This document shows, one piece after another, positions 28,361 to 37,053 of a stretch of 64,000 nt of DNA. Positions within the stretch are counted from its first letter, which is position 1. Each line of letters starts with the position of its first letter. The notes under the pieces were generated by a model that was not told where the DNA came from, searched no databases, and was given only the letters and a program-made list of their open reading frames with translations. The stretch covers positions 186,001-250,000 of the forward strand of contig NZ_CP150277.1 of NCBI RefSeq assembly GCF_037977385.1. The letters run 5' to 3'. The DNA is from Terribacillus sp. FSL K6-0262. GTDB lineage: Bacteria; Bacillota; Bacilli; Bacillales; Amphibacillaceae. The translations under genes were made by a program, and so were the position numbers.

Positions 28361-30123
28361 ATACGATAATCGACACCTTTCTGTTCGGATGATCCAGCCG
28401 CCGGACCTGTACTGATACGTTCGGATTCCTTGACATCAGCGCCGCTGATTGTATATTTAACGGAAGACAGATGATAGCCGCTTGCCTCAAGGGCGGATTT
28501 CAGCTTGTGCTGCAGCGGACGCATCACTCGTTCCGCTTGCCCATCGGCTGTATAAATATGCAGGCTGACTGTTTTTTTCTGTACATACATATCGACTGCC
28601 ATGTCGTTCAAAATTGGTAAATGCAAATAAAACAAAATCCTGCAATGGTCGGAGGATAGTTTTCCATCTTCTTCTTTTCTCCCCTCAAGTTCCATCAGCA
28701 GATCTTTATCGAATCCAAAAGGCGCTCCAGGCAGCTGAAGCTGGATATAGGTCATCTGCTTATCATCATGCACTTGAAGCAGCTGGCTTCCGGTGATTTG
28801 CTGTAGAAGCGGAGCAGATAGCTCAGCTCTTTCGGCACTATGCGCTGCGTGCTGCAGCAGCAAGCCTTTCAGTGGCAATTCGGCAGTTTTCGCTTCTTTT
28901 ATATCATGTTCGAATGCATATCCCACTTGCCGGAATATATCCTGCAGCAGCTGTTTGAAAAAGGCTCCATCCTTGCTCTGCTCATTCATGCTCGAAGCTT
29001 GCAGCAGATGCAGCAATTCTGTTGTCTTTGCCAATAACTGCCCGTTGCCCATTTGGCCTTTTTGCAGCTGGCTGGATATGCCTTGAACCAAGGAAACCGA
29101 TTGGAAAGCTTCCAAGGAATTGCGCAGGCTTAACACAACATCGTCCGGCAGCGCACGGTCAGGAAACATGGCGAGCAGCTGCCGTACTGTCGCCAGCACA
29201 GTCTGCAAGCCATCCCGGGCTGCTGCAGTATGCTTCCCGGCACGTTGCAGCTCCGTCAGGAAACCATCCATGACAGAAGCATATGGGGATGCAGCCGCCA
29301 GCCTAGCCGTCCCCATTGCAGGTTTGTGCTGCATATTCCGGGTATCCGACAACTGCTTTTCGAATGCCAGCCATTCTTTCTGCCATGCTTCAAACGATGG
29401 GGCATTGGATGGAAAAGAGGGACGGATGGCCAGGTACAAATCCTGTTTGCCCGCCTTTGCTTCCTGGATGATCTGTTGAATCAAATGCGCCTCATGGACT
29501 GCTGGTCCGGCAGGTGAAAGCTTGCCCAGTATTTGTCTGAGCGGCATAGCCCCGTCATTTTCAGCAGTCAGGTTATCGTTCAGCTGATTCAGGGAAGCTG
29601 TCATATCCCAAGTCTGACGAGCCGCGATTGCCTGCAAAATATTTCCCGTCAAAGGCAGCTTCCGATTCATCATCAGCTGCAGCGCATCCTGCCTTGCCTG
29701 CAATGGCTGCGAGTGCGGCTGCTGCAGAAGCTGGAGGGCTTGTTTCAGCTGCGGCATAGTAAACGGCGTCTGCTGCTTCAATAAGCCTTCGACAAAGGTG
29801 CTATTCATTTTATTCGGCTTATTGCCGGTAAGCTCTATCAATTGCGGAACGCCGTTTTCCTTTCCTGGAACCTGGGGCAGGACCTGCAATAGAGGGCGAT
29901 CGCCGCCCTTCTTCACTTCAAACCAGTAAGTGCCGCCTGCGGATAAAGAAGTCTGCAATTCTGCTATGACTTGCTTGGCGCCGATTTGCAGCAGCGCTTT
30001 ATTGTCCGGGAAAAACTTATTTATCCTGCCGGTAACGACCTCACCCTGCTGAAAGCTTTTCTCCTGCTGCGGGTGGGTTGCAGGCGGCAGGTGACACGGC
30101 CTTTGAATGGATAAATGATGCAT
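28357..30123 (-). CDS. FliK-like protein of unknown role (YlqG)
   Basis: A 588-residue protein equivalent in position to B. subtilis YlqG. The N-terminal part is Gln/Leu-rich and low in complexity. The last 100 or so residues (from about 470, LLQVHDDKQMTYIQLQLPGA, then RILFYLHLPILNDMAVDMYV and a tail with LKSALEASGYHLSSVKY) resemble the C-terminal fold of FliK hook-length proteins. No signal peptide is seen. It overlaps ylqH by 4 bp. Homology to FliK is inferred and should be treated as moderate. Confidence 0.75.
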   Translation of the reverse strand: MHHLSIQRPCHLPPATHPQQEKSFQQGEVVTGRINKFFPDNKALLQIGAKQVIAELQTSLSAGGTYWFEVKKGGDRPLLQVLPQVPGKENGVPQLIELTGNKPNKMNSTFVEGLLKQQTPFTMPQLKQALQLLQQPHSQPLQARQDALQLMMNRKLPLTGNILQAIAARQTWDMTASLNQLNDNLTAENDGAMPLRQILGKLSPAGPAVHEAHLIQQIIQEAKAGKQDLYLAIRPSFPSNAPSFEAWQKEWLAFEKQLSDTRNMQHKPAMGTARLAAASPYASVMDGFLTELQRAGKHTAAARDGLQTVLATVRQLLAMFPDRALPDDVVLSLRNSLEAFQSVSLVQGISSQLQKGQMGNGQLLAKTTELLHLLQASSMNEQSKDGAFFKQLLQDIFRQVGYAFEHDIKEAKTAELPLKGLLLQHAAHSAERAELSAPLLQQITGSQLLQVHDDKQMTYIQLQLPGAPFGFDKDLLMELEGRKEEDGKLSSDHCRILFYLHLPILNDMAVDMYVQKKTVSLHIYTADGQAERVMRPLQHKLKSALEASGYHLSSVKYTISGADVKESERISTGPAAGSSEQKGVDYRI

Positions 30124-30138
30124 GATACCCCTTCCTTC

Positions 30139-30915
30139 TTAAGCGCGGGAAAGTTCTTTTACAGGTGCAAAACTCAATCGATGCAAGGGTGTAATACCCT
30201 GCTTTTGCAATGCCTCCAGATGCTGCTTTGTCCCATATCCCATGTTTTCCTTGAATCCATAGCCTGGATATTGTTCATCAGCCTCTTTCATCAAACGGTC
30301 CCGTGTCACTTTGGCAATGATGCTTGCAGCTGCAATGGAGACACTCCGCTGATCCCCCTTGATAAGCGATTCATGGGTACAAGGCAATTCTGCAAGCGGC
30401 ATGGCATCCACAAGTACATGGTCCGGCTGGCATTTTAGTTCCGCTGCCGCTTCCAGCATTGCTTGTTTGGCAGCTTGATAGATATTTACTTCATCGATCC
30501 TTCGGCTGTCCACGATCCCCACACCATAGGAGATGCACGTATCCATGATTTGATCATATAATGCTTCCCGCTTCAGCTCGCTCAGCTGTTTGGAGTCATT
30601 CAATCCGGCTATGTAAGCATCTTTGGGCAAAATCACGGCAGCAGCAACGACAGGGCCTGCAAGCGGTCCCCTGCCAGCTTCGTCTATACCTGCGATATAC
30701 TGTTTTCCTTGCTCATAACAGTCGTTTTCAAAACTGCACATCCGATTGTATCGTTCGCGAAGTTCCCTTTCCTTCTCCGCTTTTCGTCTATGCGCATCCA
30801 TCAGCTTTTTGACACCTGCACGATGATCCTCTTGCCAGGAGGAGAGCATTTCCTCTGAATATGTACCATCCTGTAAATGATTACGGATCTGCTGGATCGT
30901 CAATACATCTTTCAT
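30139..30915 (-). CDS. rnhB: Ribonuclease HII RnhB
   Basis: Removes ribonucleotides and RNA primers from DNA-RNA hybrids. The 258 residues contain an N-terminal substrate-binding extension, then the catalytic core with [20 protein letters not shown] (first two acidic residues), LNDSKQLSE, and the third Asp in [11 protein letters not shown] at 30915 has GGGAG 7 nt upstream; an in-frame TTG two codons earlier is less likely. Confidence 0.96.
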   Translation of the reverse strand: MKDVLTIQQIRNHLQDGTYSEEMLSSWQEDHRAGVKKLMDAHRRKAEKERELRERYNRMCSFENDCYEQGKQYIAGIDEAGRGPLAGPVVAAAVILPKDAYIAGLNDSKQLSELKREALYDQIMDTCISYGVGIVDSRRIDEVNIYQAAKQAMLEAAAELKCQPDHVLVDAMPLAELPCTHESLIKGDQRSVSIAAASIIAKVTRDRLMKEADEQYPGYGFKENMGYGTKQHLEALQKQGITPLHRLSFAPVKELSRA

Positions 30916-30952
30916 GAACAATCTCCCTTTTCTCTATTTATCGGTCATGCAC

Positions 30953-30990
30953 AAAAAAAATAAAGACATACATAAAGAAATATGTATGTC
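30953..30990 (-). terminator. Rho-independent terminator after rbgA
   Basis: Minus strand GACATACATA, loop TTTCTT, TATGTATGTC, then TTTATTTTTTTT. The 10-bp stem is perfect and lies 8 bp past the rbgA stop. Confidence 0.85.
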
Positions 30991-30997
30991 CGTCCTT

Positions 30998-31852
30998 TCA
31001 TTCCGCTTCTGGCTTTTCGAAAGTCACATTCGCAATCCGTTTGCTGCGGAGATCACGAATGATGATTTCATAAGTCTTTTCATAATTGATGACGCCGCCA
31101 GCTTCCAGCGCACCTCTGAATCGCCCGATATGCGTGAACATATCGACTGTATCCATGGAAATATCCTCGATTGCATATCTTTCTGCCAATTGAGCCGGAT
31201 AATGCTCTTTCAAATAACCAAGGATGAAGGTCGCCACTTCTTCCATCGGCAGAATCTGGTCCTTGATCGTTCCAATGGCAGCCAGGACAAGACCAACCTG
31301 CGGATCCTCGAATTTCGGCCAGAGAATACCCGGTGTATCAAGCAGCTCGAAGTCTTTCTTTACTTTGATCCATTGCTGCTGGGTAGTGACACCTGGGCGA
31401 TCGCCTGTCTTGGCTATTTTTTTACTTGCCAGACGGTTGATGAGCGTCGATTTCCCCACATTCGGAATACCAATGATCATCGCCCTGCCCGGCGGCGGAT
31501 TCTGGACACCTTTACGCTTCCATTTTTCCCGTTTGGCAGCGTGCATATCGTGTGCGCGCTGAATGACATGCTGGATGTCGCCTTTTTCATCTGCATTGAC
31601 TGCGAGAGCCGGCGTTCCTTGTTCCTCATAATGACGGATCCAGGCATCGGTAGCCGATTTATCCGCCAAGTCCTTTTTCATGAGTACAACCATTTTCGGT
31701 TTGCTGCCAAGCACCTTGCGAAGCATCGGATTCTGTGATGCTTCCGGCGCCCTTGCATCCACCAGCTCGATGACAAAGTCCACGAGCTTCAGTTTTTCTT
31801 CCACTTCTCTTCTAGCTTTGGCCATATGGCCGGGAAACCATTGAATCGTCAC
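30998..31852 (-). CDS. rbgA: Ribosome biogenesis GTPase RbgA (YlqF)
   Basis: Circularly permuted GTPase needed for late assembly of the 50S subunit. The 284 residues show the permuted order: VVLMKKDLAD (G4) and AVNADEKG (G5-like) precede GIPNVGKSTLINRL (G1), GVTTQQQWI (G2) and LLDTPGILWPK (G3); a C-terminal RNA-binding helical domain follows. The N-terminus MTIQWFPGHMAKA is diagnostic. It follows lepB. Confidence 0.97.
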   Translation of the reverse strand: MTIQWFPGHMAKARREVEEKLKLVDFVIELVDARAPEASQNPMLRKVLGSKPKMVVLMKKDLADKSATDAWIRHYEEQGTPALAVNADEKGDIQHVIQRAHDMHAAKREKWKRKGVQNPPPGRAMIIGIPNVGKSTLINRLASKKIAKTGDRPGVTTQQQWIKVKKDFELLDTPGILWPKFEDPQVGLVLAAIGTIKDQILPMEEVATFILGYLKEHYPAQLAERYAIEDISMDTVDMFTHIGRFRGALEAGGVINYEKTYEIIIRDLRSKRIANVTFEKPEAE

Positions 31853-31867
31853 GAGAATATGTTCCTC

Positions 31868-32425
31868 CTATTTTGTAAGACCGATGCGATCCAGCGGCCA
31901 GAACGTCAGCTGTACTTTACCGACAATCTTATCTTCCGGTATCAAGCCGATGTATCTGCTATCGGTTGAATTTCTGCGATTATCCCCGAGTACGAGTACA
32001 TAGCCTTCCGGAATCTCCTCGTAATTGCCCGGCAAATCTTCAAGCGTGAAATCATTCGTCAAATTACCGCCATCCGTAAGTGAGGCTTTCTCACTGTCCA
32101 AATAAGGCTCATCCACGACCTCTCCGTTGATATACAATGTATCATCGATCATCTCTACATGATCTCCCGGCACACCGATGACACGTTTGATATAATCCTT
32201 CGATTCAGTCGCATGAAAGACAATGATGTCCTTCCGTTCTGGATCACCGAAGCGATAGCTGAGCTTATTCACAATCATGAAATCATTATCATGCAAGGTT
32301 GGCTGCATGGAAGGTCCGTCGACTACAATCGGAGCAAACAGGAACATCCGAACGACCACTGCAATTATTACGGCAATGATCAAAGCCTTCAGCCAATCCA
32401 GCCACTCATTTTTCTGTTTGGCCAT
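31868..32425 (-). CDS. lepB: Type I signal peptidase LepB (Sip)
   Basis: Cleaves signal peptides from exported proteins on the outer membrane face. The 185 residues have one N-terminal membrane anchor (about 10-30), catalytic Ser in VVDGPSMQPTLHDND (about 38) and catalytic Lys in SKDYIKRVIGVPGD (about 80), plus the conserved VLGDNRRNSTDSRYIGLI. Length is that of Bacillus SipS/SipT-type enzymes. It lies between rplS and rbgA. Confidence 0.96.
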   Translation of the reverse strand: MAKQKNEWLDWLKALIIAVIIAVVVRMFLFAPIVVDGPSMQPTLHDNDFMIVNKLSYRFGDPERKDIIVFHATESKDYIKRVIGVPGDHVEMIDDTLYINGEVVDEPYLDSEKASLTDGGNLTNDFTLEDLPGNYEEIPEGYVLVLGDNRRNSTDSRYIGLIPEDKIVGKVQLTFWPLDRIGLTK

Positions 32426-32465
32426 CTATAAGCCTCCAATTGTTTAGTGAATCTATTTCGTCTAT

Positions 32466-32499
32466 ATAGCAAAAAAAGAGCTTGACGAAGCAAGCTCTC
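32466..32499 (-). terminator. Rho-independent terminator after rplS
   Basis: Minus strand AGAGCTTG, loop CTTCGT, CAAGCTCT, then seven T. A strong short hairpin 11 bp past the rplS stop. Confidence 0.9.
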
Positions 32500-32510
32500 T
32501 TTTCTGGTAC

Positions 32511-32855
32511 TTAGCGGATTTCTTTGATACGAGCAGCTTTTCCGCGAAGTTTACGTAGGTAATAAAGTTTCGCACGACGCACTTTACCACGGCGGCTGAC
32601 TTCGATTTTTTCCAAGCGCGGGCTGTGAAGCGGGAAAGTACGTTCCACACCGACACCAGAGGAAATCTTACGTACAGTGAAAGTCTCTGAAATTCCACCG
32701 TTTTGACGTTTGATAACGACACCTTCGAATACCTGGATACGCTCACGTGTACCCTCTACTACTTTAGCGTGAACTTTGACCGTATCTCCGGCACGGAATT
32801 CAGGATGATCAGCGCGAAGCTGTTCTTTTGTAATGTCATGAATTAGATCCTGCAT
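32511..32855 (-). CDS. rplS: 50S ribosomal protein L19
   Basis: Ribosomal protein at the subunit interface. The 114 residues from [20 protein letters not shown] include [20 protein letters not shown] and the C-terminal [19 protein letters not shown], complete for L19. ATG at 32855 has AAGGAG 9 nt upstream; in-frame codons upstream extend into the leader and are rejected. It has its own promoter at 32949-32977 and strong terminator. Confidence 0.98.
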   Translation of the reverse strand: MQDLIHDITKEQLRADHPEFRAGDTVKVHAKVVEGTRERIQVFEGVVIKRQNGGISETFTVRKISSGVGVERTFPLHSPRLEKIEVSRRGKVRRAKLYYLRKLRGKAARIKEIR

Positions 32856-32942
32856 TCTATTCAACTCCTTCTCACCAATGCTCATTCTCGCAAAAACACG
32901 ACAGCGGAACATCGTAATATGGCACTCACCTTTGTAAGCACA
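32856..32942 (-). promoter_or_regulatory. Candidate L19 leader RNA
   Basis: About 85 nt between the promoter and rplS, ending in the ribosome site. It contains short self-complementary segments (AATGAGCATT next to the ribosome site; ACGA...TCGT further up) and could be the L19-type leader known from Firmicutes, which is thought to mediate autoregulation. The match to that family was not computed. Confidence 0.35.
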
Positions 32943-32948
32943 GCATTA

Positions 32949-32977
32949 AATATATCATATTTGCATCTTGAATTCAA
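32949..32977 (-). promoter_or_regulatory. SigA-type promoter of rplS
   Basis: Minus strand TTGAAT (32977-32972), a 17-bp spacer and TATATT (32954-32949), with an extended -10 TG one base upstream (TGATATATT). It allows rplS expression separate from trmD. Confidence 0.6.
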
Positions 32978-32985
32978 AGCATTAT

Positions 32986-33714
32986 TTAATCTTTTTGCCA
33001 CTTTTTCACTAATTCCCGCTCTTTATCGGTAAGTTCTGCGTCGACAAGGAGATCGGGTCTTCTCGTAGCTGTCCGGTACAGCGATTGCTCCCGGCGCCAA
33101 GCCTCGATTTTGCCATGATCACCCGAAGTGAGGACCTCAGGCACCTGCATGCCTCGGAAATCGGCTGGCCGGGTATAATGGGGGTGCTCCAGGAGACCGG
33201 TGGAGAAAGAGTCTTCCGGGGCAGATGAAGCATTGCCCAGTACATCCGGCAGGAGCCGGACGACACTGTCGATCACTGCCATGGCACCGATTTCCCCTCC
33301 TGTCAGGACATAGTCCCCGATGGAAATTTCGTCCGTCACGAGATTCTCGCGAATGCGTTCATCATATCCTTCATAATGACCGCAAATGAAAATGAGATGC
33401 TCCTCTTTCGCAAGTTCCTCAGCCTTCTTTTGGTTATACGGCTCACCCTGCGGGCACATGAGTATGACACGGGGCTTGGCTGATCCTTCGGTCACATGCT
33501 CTATTGCATCGAATATCGGCTGGGGGGCCAAGACCATGCCAGCTCCGCCGCCGTATGGATAATCATCGACTTTTTTATGCTTGTTGGTCGTGAATTCCCG
33601 GAAATTCACAAGATTCGGCTGAAAGGCCCCGAGGTCTTGGGCCCGTTTCAGGATGGAGTGCTGCAGCACGCCGTCGAACATCTCCGGAAATAGTGTCAGA
33701 ATGTCAATTTTCAT
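32986..33714 (-). CDS. trmD: tRNA (guanine37-N1)-methyltransferase TrmD
   Basis: SPOUT-class enzyme that methylates G37 next to the anticodon and prevents frameshifting. The 242 residues start [17 protein letters not shown] and contain the trefoil-knot segments [13 protein letters not shown] and [20 protein letters not shown]. The ATG overlaps the rimM stop (ATGA), so the longer in-frame extension to 33837 is not used. Confidence 0.97.
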   Translation of the reverse strand: MKIDILTLFPEMFDGVLQHSILKRAQDLGAFQPNLVNFREFTTNKHKKVDDYPYGGGAGMVLAPQPIFDAIEHVTEGSAKPRVILMCPQGEPYNQKKAEELAKEEHLIFICGHYEGYDERIRENLVTDEISIGDYVLTGGEIGAMAVIDSVVRLLPDVLGNASSAPEDSFSTGLLEHPHYTRPADFRGMQVPEVLTSGDHGKIEAWRREQSLYRTATRRPDLLVDAELTDKERELVKKWQKD

Positions 33715-34232
33715 AGATCCAGCAATCCTTCCATCGGTTCGATCACGATGCGCTTGCCATCGACATCGATTTGCTTGACGACCGGCTCGATATACGGCAC
33801 CAGCAAATCTTTCTGTTTCGGACGCTGCACAACCCATACATCATTTGCGCCAGGGGACAGGATTTCTTTCACCTTGCCAAGCTCCTCGCCTTCGACTGTC
33901 TCCACTGTACAGCCGATGATCTCATGATAATAAAACTCATTTTCTTCCAATTCACCAAGCTGATCCTCGCGCACTTTCAGGATGCCGCCTTTCAATCCTT
34001 CCACTTGATTGATGGAGGTATACCCTTGGAAAGTAAGCAAATCGAATGATTTATGCTGTCTATGCGTATTCACAATCAGCTTTTGCGGTTTGCTGTCCTC
34101 ATCCTGGAACCAGTACAGTTCTTCCCCAGGCGCGAAGCGTTCATCAAAATCGGTGATCCGAACGACCCTGACCTCTCCTGCTATGCCATGGGTATTGACG
34201 ACTTTTCCTACATTAAACATCTTCATTTCCAT
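33711..34232 (-). CDS. rimM: Ribosome maturation factor RimM
   Basis: Assists 30S head assembly. The 173 residues have the N-terminal domain ([19 protein letters not shown]) and the C-terminal PRC-barrel ([20 protein letters not shown]). AAGGTGA lies 7 nt before the ATG at 34232; ATG two codons later is an alternative. Translation is coupled to trmD. Confidence 0.95.
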   Translation of the reverse strand: MEMKMFNVGKVVNTHGIAGEVRVVRITDFDERFAPGEELYWFQDEDSKPQKLIVNTHRQHKSFDLLTFQGYTSINQVEGLKGGILKVREDQLGELEENEFYYHEIIGCTVETVEGEELGKVKEILSPGANDVWVVQRPKQKDLLVPYIEPVVKQIDVDGKRIVIEPMEGLLDL

Positions 34233-34247
34233 TGTATATCACCTTCA

Positions 34248-34631
34248 TTATTCGATCCGGATGACAATGCCATCTTGGATGACGATTTTCTGCGTTGTAA
34301 GCTCGTCCCACTTCATGCCTACTTCAACTTCAACAAGAGCTTCAACCTCTTGGATCATGATTTCACTGCCGATCGGCAGCACATCCAGCTGCGTCAGCTG
34401 GAAAGCGATCGAAGACGCTTTTTCCTTGCGCTTTTGGATTTCTGCTTGGAAACGTCTGTGTACATCCTGCTTGGATACACCTTGTTTCTTTTCAAGTTTT
34501 CGTTTCTCGAACAACAGCTGTTGACACTCTTGGTCAAGTTGATGCGCCGATCTTTGAAGACGTTCCCTTATGGCTGCTTTGCTGGATTCGGTGATTACTT
34601 CATCGACGCGCAAGCTTCTGATTATCTTCAT
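34248..34631 (-). CDS. YlqD family protein
   Basis: A 127-residue conserved protein of the ylqD type with unknown function. The middle (about residues 20-85) is a charged helical, probably coiled-coil stretch; the C-terminal part is beta-rich and contains PIGSEIMIQEVEALVEVEVG. It lies between khpA and rimM as in B. subtilis. A hairpin terminator separates it from khpA. Confidence 0.85.
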   Translation of the reverse strand: MKIIRSLRVDEVITESSKAAIRERLQRSAHQLDQECQQLLFEKRKLEKKQGVSKQDVHRRFQAEIQKRKEKASSIAFQLTQLDVLPIGSEIMIQEVEALVEVEVGMKWDELTTQKIVIQDGIVIRIE

Positions 34632-34675
34632 CGGTCACCTGGCTTTCTGCTGACAAAGCTTTTTTGACATGGTAA

Positions 34676-34703
34676 AAAAGGGAAAGGTTTCCCTCTCCCT
34701 TTT
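34676..34703 (-). terminator. Terminator/attenuator between khpA and ylqD
   Basis: Minus strand AAAAGGGAGAGG, GAAA tetraloop, CCTTTCCCTTTT and further T. The 12-bp stem has one G-T wobble and overlaps the khpA stop codon. Because the same operon continues into ylqD-rimM-trmD in relatives, it probably lowers rather than abolishes read-through. Confidence 0.75.
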
Positions 34704-34929
34704 ACAATATGTCCAGATAAATGCGTTTATCGTGATTGTCGGATGCGGCGCGCAGCACTGTACGCAGGGCACGTGCATTGCGGCCGTCCTTACCGATCAC
34801 CTTGCCAATATCAGATTCATGCACTTGAAGCTGATAGATGACCTTATGCTGTTCTTCCCTTTGGTGCACGACGATCTGCTCGGGAAAATCAACAAGCGGA
34901 GCAACCATCGCTTCAATGAGTGCTTTCAG
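34702..34929 (-). CDS. khpA: KH-domain RNA-binding protein KhpA (YlqC)
   Basis: Small RNA-binding protein that pairs with KhpB/EloR in other Firmicutes. The KH core is clear (HESDIGKVIGKDGRNARALR). The first in-frame ATG (34908) has no ribosome site and would cut off the conserved KALIEAM residues; an AAAGGG lies 7 nt before ATT (34932) and 10 nt before CTG (34929). I chose the CTG, giving 75 residues starting as (M)KALIEAMVAPLVDFPE. The start codon is uncertain; the gene is not. Confidence 0.85.
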   Translation of the reverse strand: MKALIEAMVAPLVDFPEQIVVHQREEQHKVIYQLQVHESDIGKVIGKDGRNARALRTVLRAASDNHDKRIYLDIL

Positions 34930-34943
34930 AATCGATCAGCCCT

Positions 34944-35216
34944 TTACTTCTGGTTTTTTGATTCGTGGAACTTTTTCAAAATACCTTCGTTAGAGAAAAG
35001 GTTGCGAACTGTGTCGCTTGGCTTCGCACCTTTAGCCATCCAGTCGAGTGCTTTCGCTTCATCCATTTTAACCTCAGCCGGGTTGACTGTAGGATTATAT
35101 GTTCCGATTTGCTCGATAATACGTCCGTCACGAGGAGAACGAGAATCAGCAACTACGACACGATAGAAAGGGTTTCTTTTGGAACCCATACGTTTTAGAC
35201 GAATTTTAACTGCCAT
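34944..35216 (-). CDS. rpsP: 30S ribosomal protein S16
   Basis: Ribosomal protein of 90 residues starting [20 protein letters not shown], complete for the family. GGAGG lies 9 nt before the ATG, and a strong promoter lies upstream. First gene of rpsP-khpA-ylqD-rimM-trmD. Confidence 0.98.
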   Translation of the reverse strand: MAVKIRLKRMGSKRNPFYRVVVADSRSPRDGRIIEQIGTYNPTVNPAEVKMDEAKALDWMAKGAKPSDTVRNLFSNEGILKKFHESKNQK

Positions 35217-35255
35217 GTTGTTGCACCTCCAAAATAATGTTTCTCACAAGATATG

Positions 35256-35284
35256 ATTGTATCAGATTAAATAATCACTGTAAA
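35256..35284 (-). promoter_or_regulatory. SigA-type promoter of rpsP
   Basis: Minus strand TTTACA (35284-35279), a 17-bp spacer and TACAAT (35261-35256), with an extended -10 TG (CTGATACAAT). It lies 40 nt upstream of the rpsP ATG, just past the ffh stop. Confidence 0.8.
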
Positions 35285-35295
35285 GGGTTTTTACA

Positions 35296-36639
35296 TTACA
35301 TAAAAGGAAATTTCATTCCGCGCCCTTTTTTGCCCTTTTGCATGTTCGTCATTTGCTTCATCATTTTCTTCATATCCTCGAATTGTTTCAGCAGACGATT
35401 GACTTCGGAAACACTGCGCCCGGAGCCTTTGGCAATCCGTTTCTTGCGGCTGGCATTGATCAAGGACGGCTCCTGCCGCTCCTTGCGCGTCATCGATTGG
35501 ATGATGGCCTCCACATGCACGAGCTGCTTCTCATCCAGCTGGACGTTCTTCATATTCTTCATTTTGCCTGCGCCCGGGAGCATGCTCAATAAATCATCAA
35601 GCGGCCCCATCTTTTTCACCTGGCTCATCTGCTCGAGGAAATCATCGAATGTAAAGCTCATGCTGCGCATTTTCTCTTCCAATTCGCGCGCCTGCTTTTC
35701 GTCCACATTTTCCTGGGCTTTCTCGATCAGGGACAGGACATCCCCCATACCAAGGATACGGGACGCCATCCGTTCTGGATGGAAGGCCTCCAGCTGATCT
35801 GTCCGCTCGCCCATACCGACGAACTTGATCGGTTTCCCGGTGACAGCCCGGATGGATAAAGCGGCCCCGCCTCGTGTATCACCATCAAGCTTGGTCAAAA
35901 CAACCCCGGAAATGTCCAGTTGCTCATCGAAGCTTTCGGCTACGTTCACGGCGTCCTGACCTGTCATCGCATCGACGACGAGGAAGATTTCCGCCGGGTT
36001 CACATCCGTCTTGATCTGTATCAGTTCATCCATCAGCTTTTCATCTACGTGCAGACGGCCGGCTGTATCGATGATGACATAATCATGATGTTCTTCTTTC
36101 GCTTTCTTGATTGCCTCGTTGGCAATATCGACTGGATTCGCATCCGTACCCATGGAGAATACCGGCAGATTCAGCTGTCTGCCAAGTGTCTCCAGCTGAT
36201 CGATGGCAGCCGGACGGTAGACGTCCGCTGCAACGAGCAATGGGTTCCGGTTATGCTTTTTGCGCAGCAGGTTCGCCAGTTTCCCTGTCGTGGTCGTTTT
36301 ACCTGCACCCTGCAATCCGACCATCATGATGACAGTCGGCGGCCTATCGGCAACCGCGATCTTGCTCTGCTCGCCGCCCATGAGCTGTGTCAGCTCCTCC
36401 TGGACAACCTTGATGACCTGCTGACCAGGTGTAAGGCTCTCCATCACTTCCTGACCGACAGCCCGTTCCTTGATTTTATTGATCAGCTGCTTGACAACCT
36501 TGAAGTTGACGTCCGCTTCCAAAAGCGCAAGCCGTACTTCCCGAGTCATTTCTTTTACATCTTGTTCAGTGACTTTACCGCGCCCGCGTATTTTTTGGAT
36601 CGTGCTCTGCAGTCGGTCGGCTAATCCTTCAAATGCCAT
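35296..36639 (-). CDS. ffh: Signal recognition particle protein Ffh
   Basis: SRP GTPase that binds signal sequences and SRP RNA. The 447 residues have the N domain, G domain (GLQGAGKTTTTGKLA, DTAGRLHVD, TKLDGD) and a Met-rich M domain (from about 300, including GSGRSVSEVNRLLKQFEDMK). It follows ylxM, as usual in Firmicutes. Confidence 0.98.
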   Translation of the reverse strand: MAFEGLADRLQSTIQKIRGRGKVTEQDVKEMTREVRLALLEADVNFKVVKQLINKIKERAVGQEVMESLTPGQQVIKVVQEELTQLMGGEQSKIAVADRPPTVIMMVGLQGAGKTTTTGKLANLLRKKHNRNPLLVAADVYRPAAIDQLETLGRQLNLPVFSMGTDANPVDIANEAIKKAKEEHHDYVIIDTAGRLHVDEKLMDELIQIKTDVNPAEIFLVVDAMTGQDAVNVAESFDEQLDISGVVLTKLDGDTRGGAALSIRAVTGKPIKFVGMGERTDQLEAFHPERMASRILGMGDVLSLIEKAQENVDEKQARELEEKMRSMSFTFDDFLEQMSQVKKMGPLDDLLSMLPGAGKMKNMKNVQLDEKQLVHVEAIIQSMTRKERQEPSLINASRKKRIAKGSGRSVSEVNRLLKQFEDMKKMMKQMTNMQKGKKGRGMKFPFM

Positions 36640-36651
36640 GGAATCGACCTC

Positions 36652-36978
36652 CTAATCTAATTCTTTTATCTTTTGGATGAGATCTTTTGCACCAGACTGG
36701 TCATTGGCATCAACTGTTCCTTCCAATTCATCCAGCAGTGCGCTTCTCTCCTTGAAGCGATCATACAGATGCAGCTTTTTCTCGTAGCTTTCGATCATCG
36801 CTTCGGTGCGCCTGATATTATCATAGACTGCCTGGCGGGATACATCGAATGATTCGGCAATCTCCCCCAATGACAGATCCTCTAAATAATACATTTCCAT
36901 ATAACTGCGCTGCTTCGGCGTAAGCAGTGCCTGATAAAAATCGAATAAATAATTCATACGAGTCGTTTTCTCCAACAT
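36652..36978 (-). CDS. ylxM: YlxM-family helix-turn-helix protein
   Basis: Small sigma-factor-like HTH protein (108 residues) that modulates SRP in streptococci and always precedes ffh. The HTH is [20 protein letters not shown], within a sigma-70 region-4-like fold starting at [20 protein letters not shown] at 36978 has GGGG 8 nt upstream; an in-frame GTG three codons earlier is too close to that site. Confidence 0.93.
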   Translation of the reverse strand: MLEKTTRMNYLFDFYQALLTPKQRSYMEMYYLEDLSLGEIAESFDVSRQAVYDNIRRTEAMIESYEKKLHLYDRFKERSALLDELEGTVDANDQSGAKDLIQKIKELD

Positions 36979-37053
36979 GCGCCGCACCCCTTGTTAAGTG
37001 AAATGCCTTTACAAAAATTGTAGCCAAATGAGCGTGCAGCTGTCAAGAAACTG

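Noticed and set aside
30914..31738. Plus-strand open frame of about 274 codons
   Set aside because: Antisense to rbgA and unlike any known family; rbgA is unmistakable.
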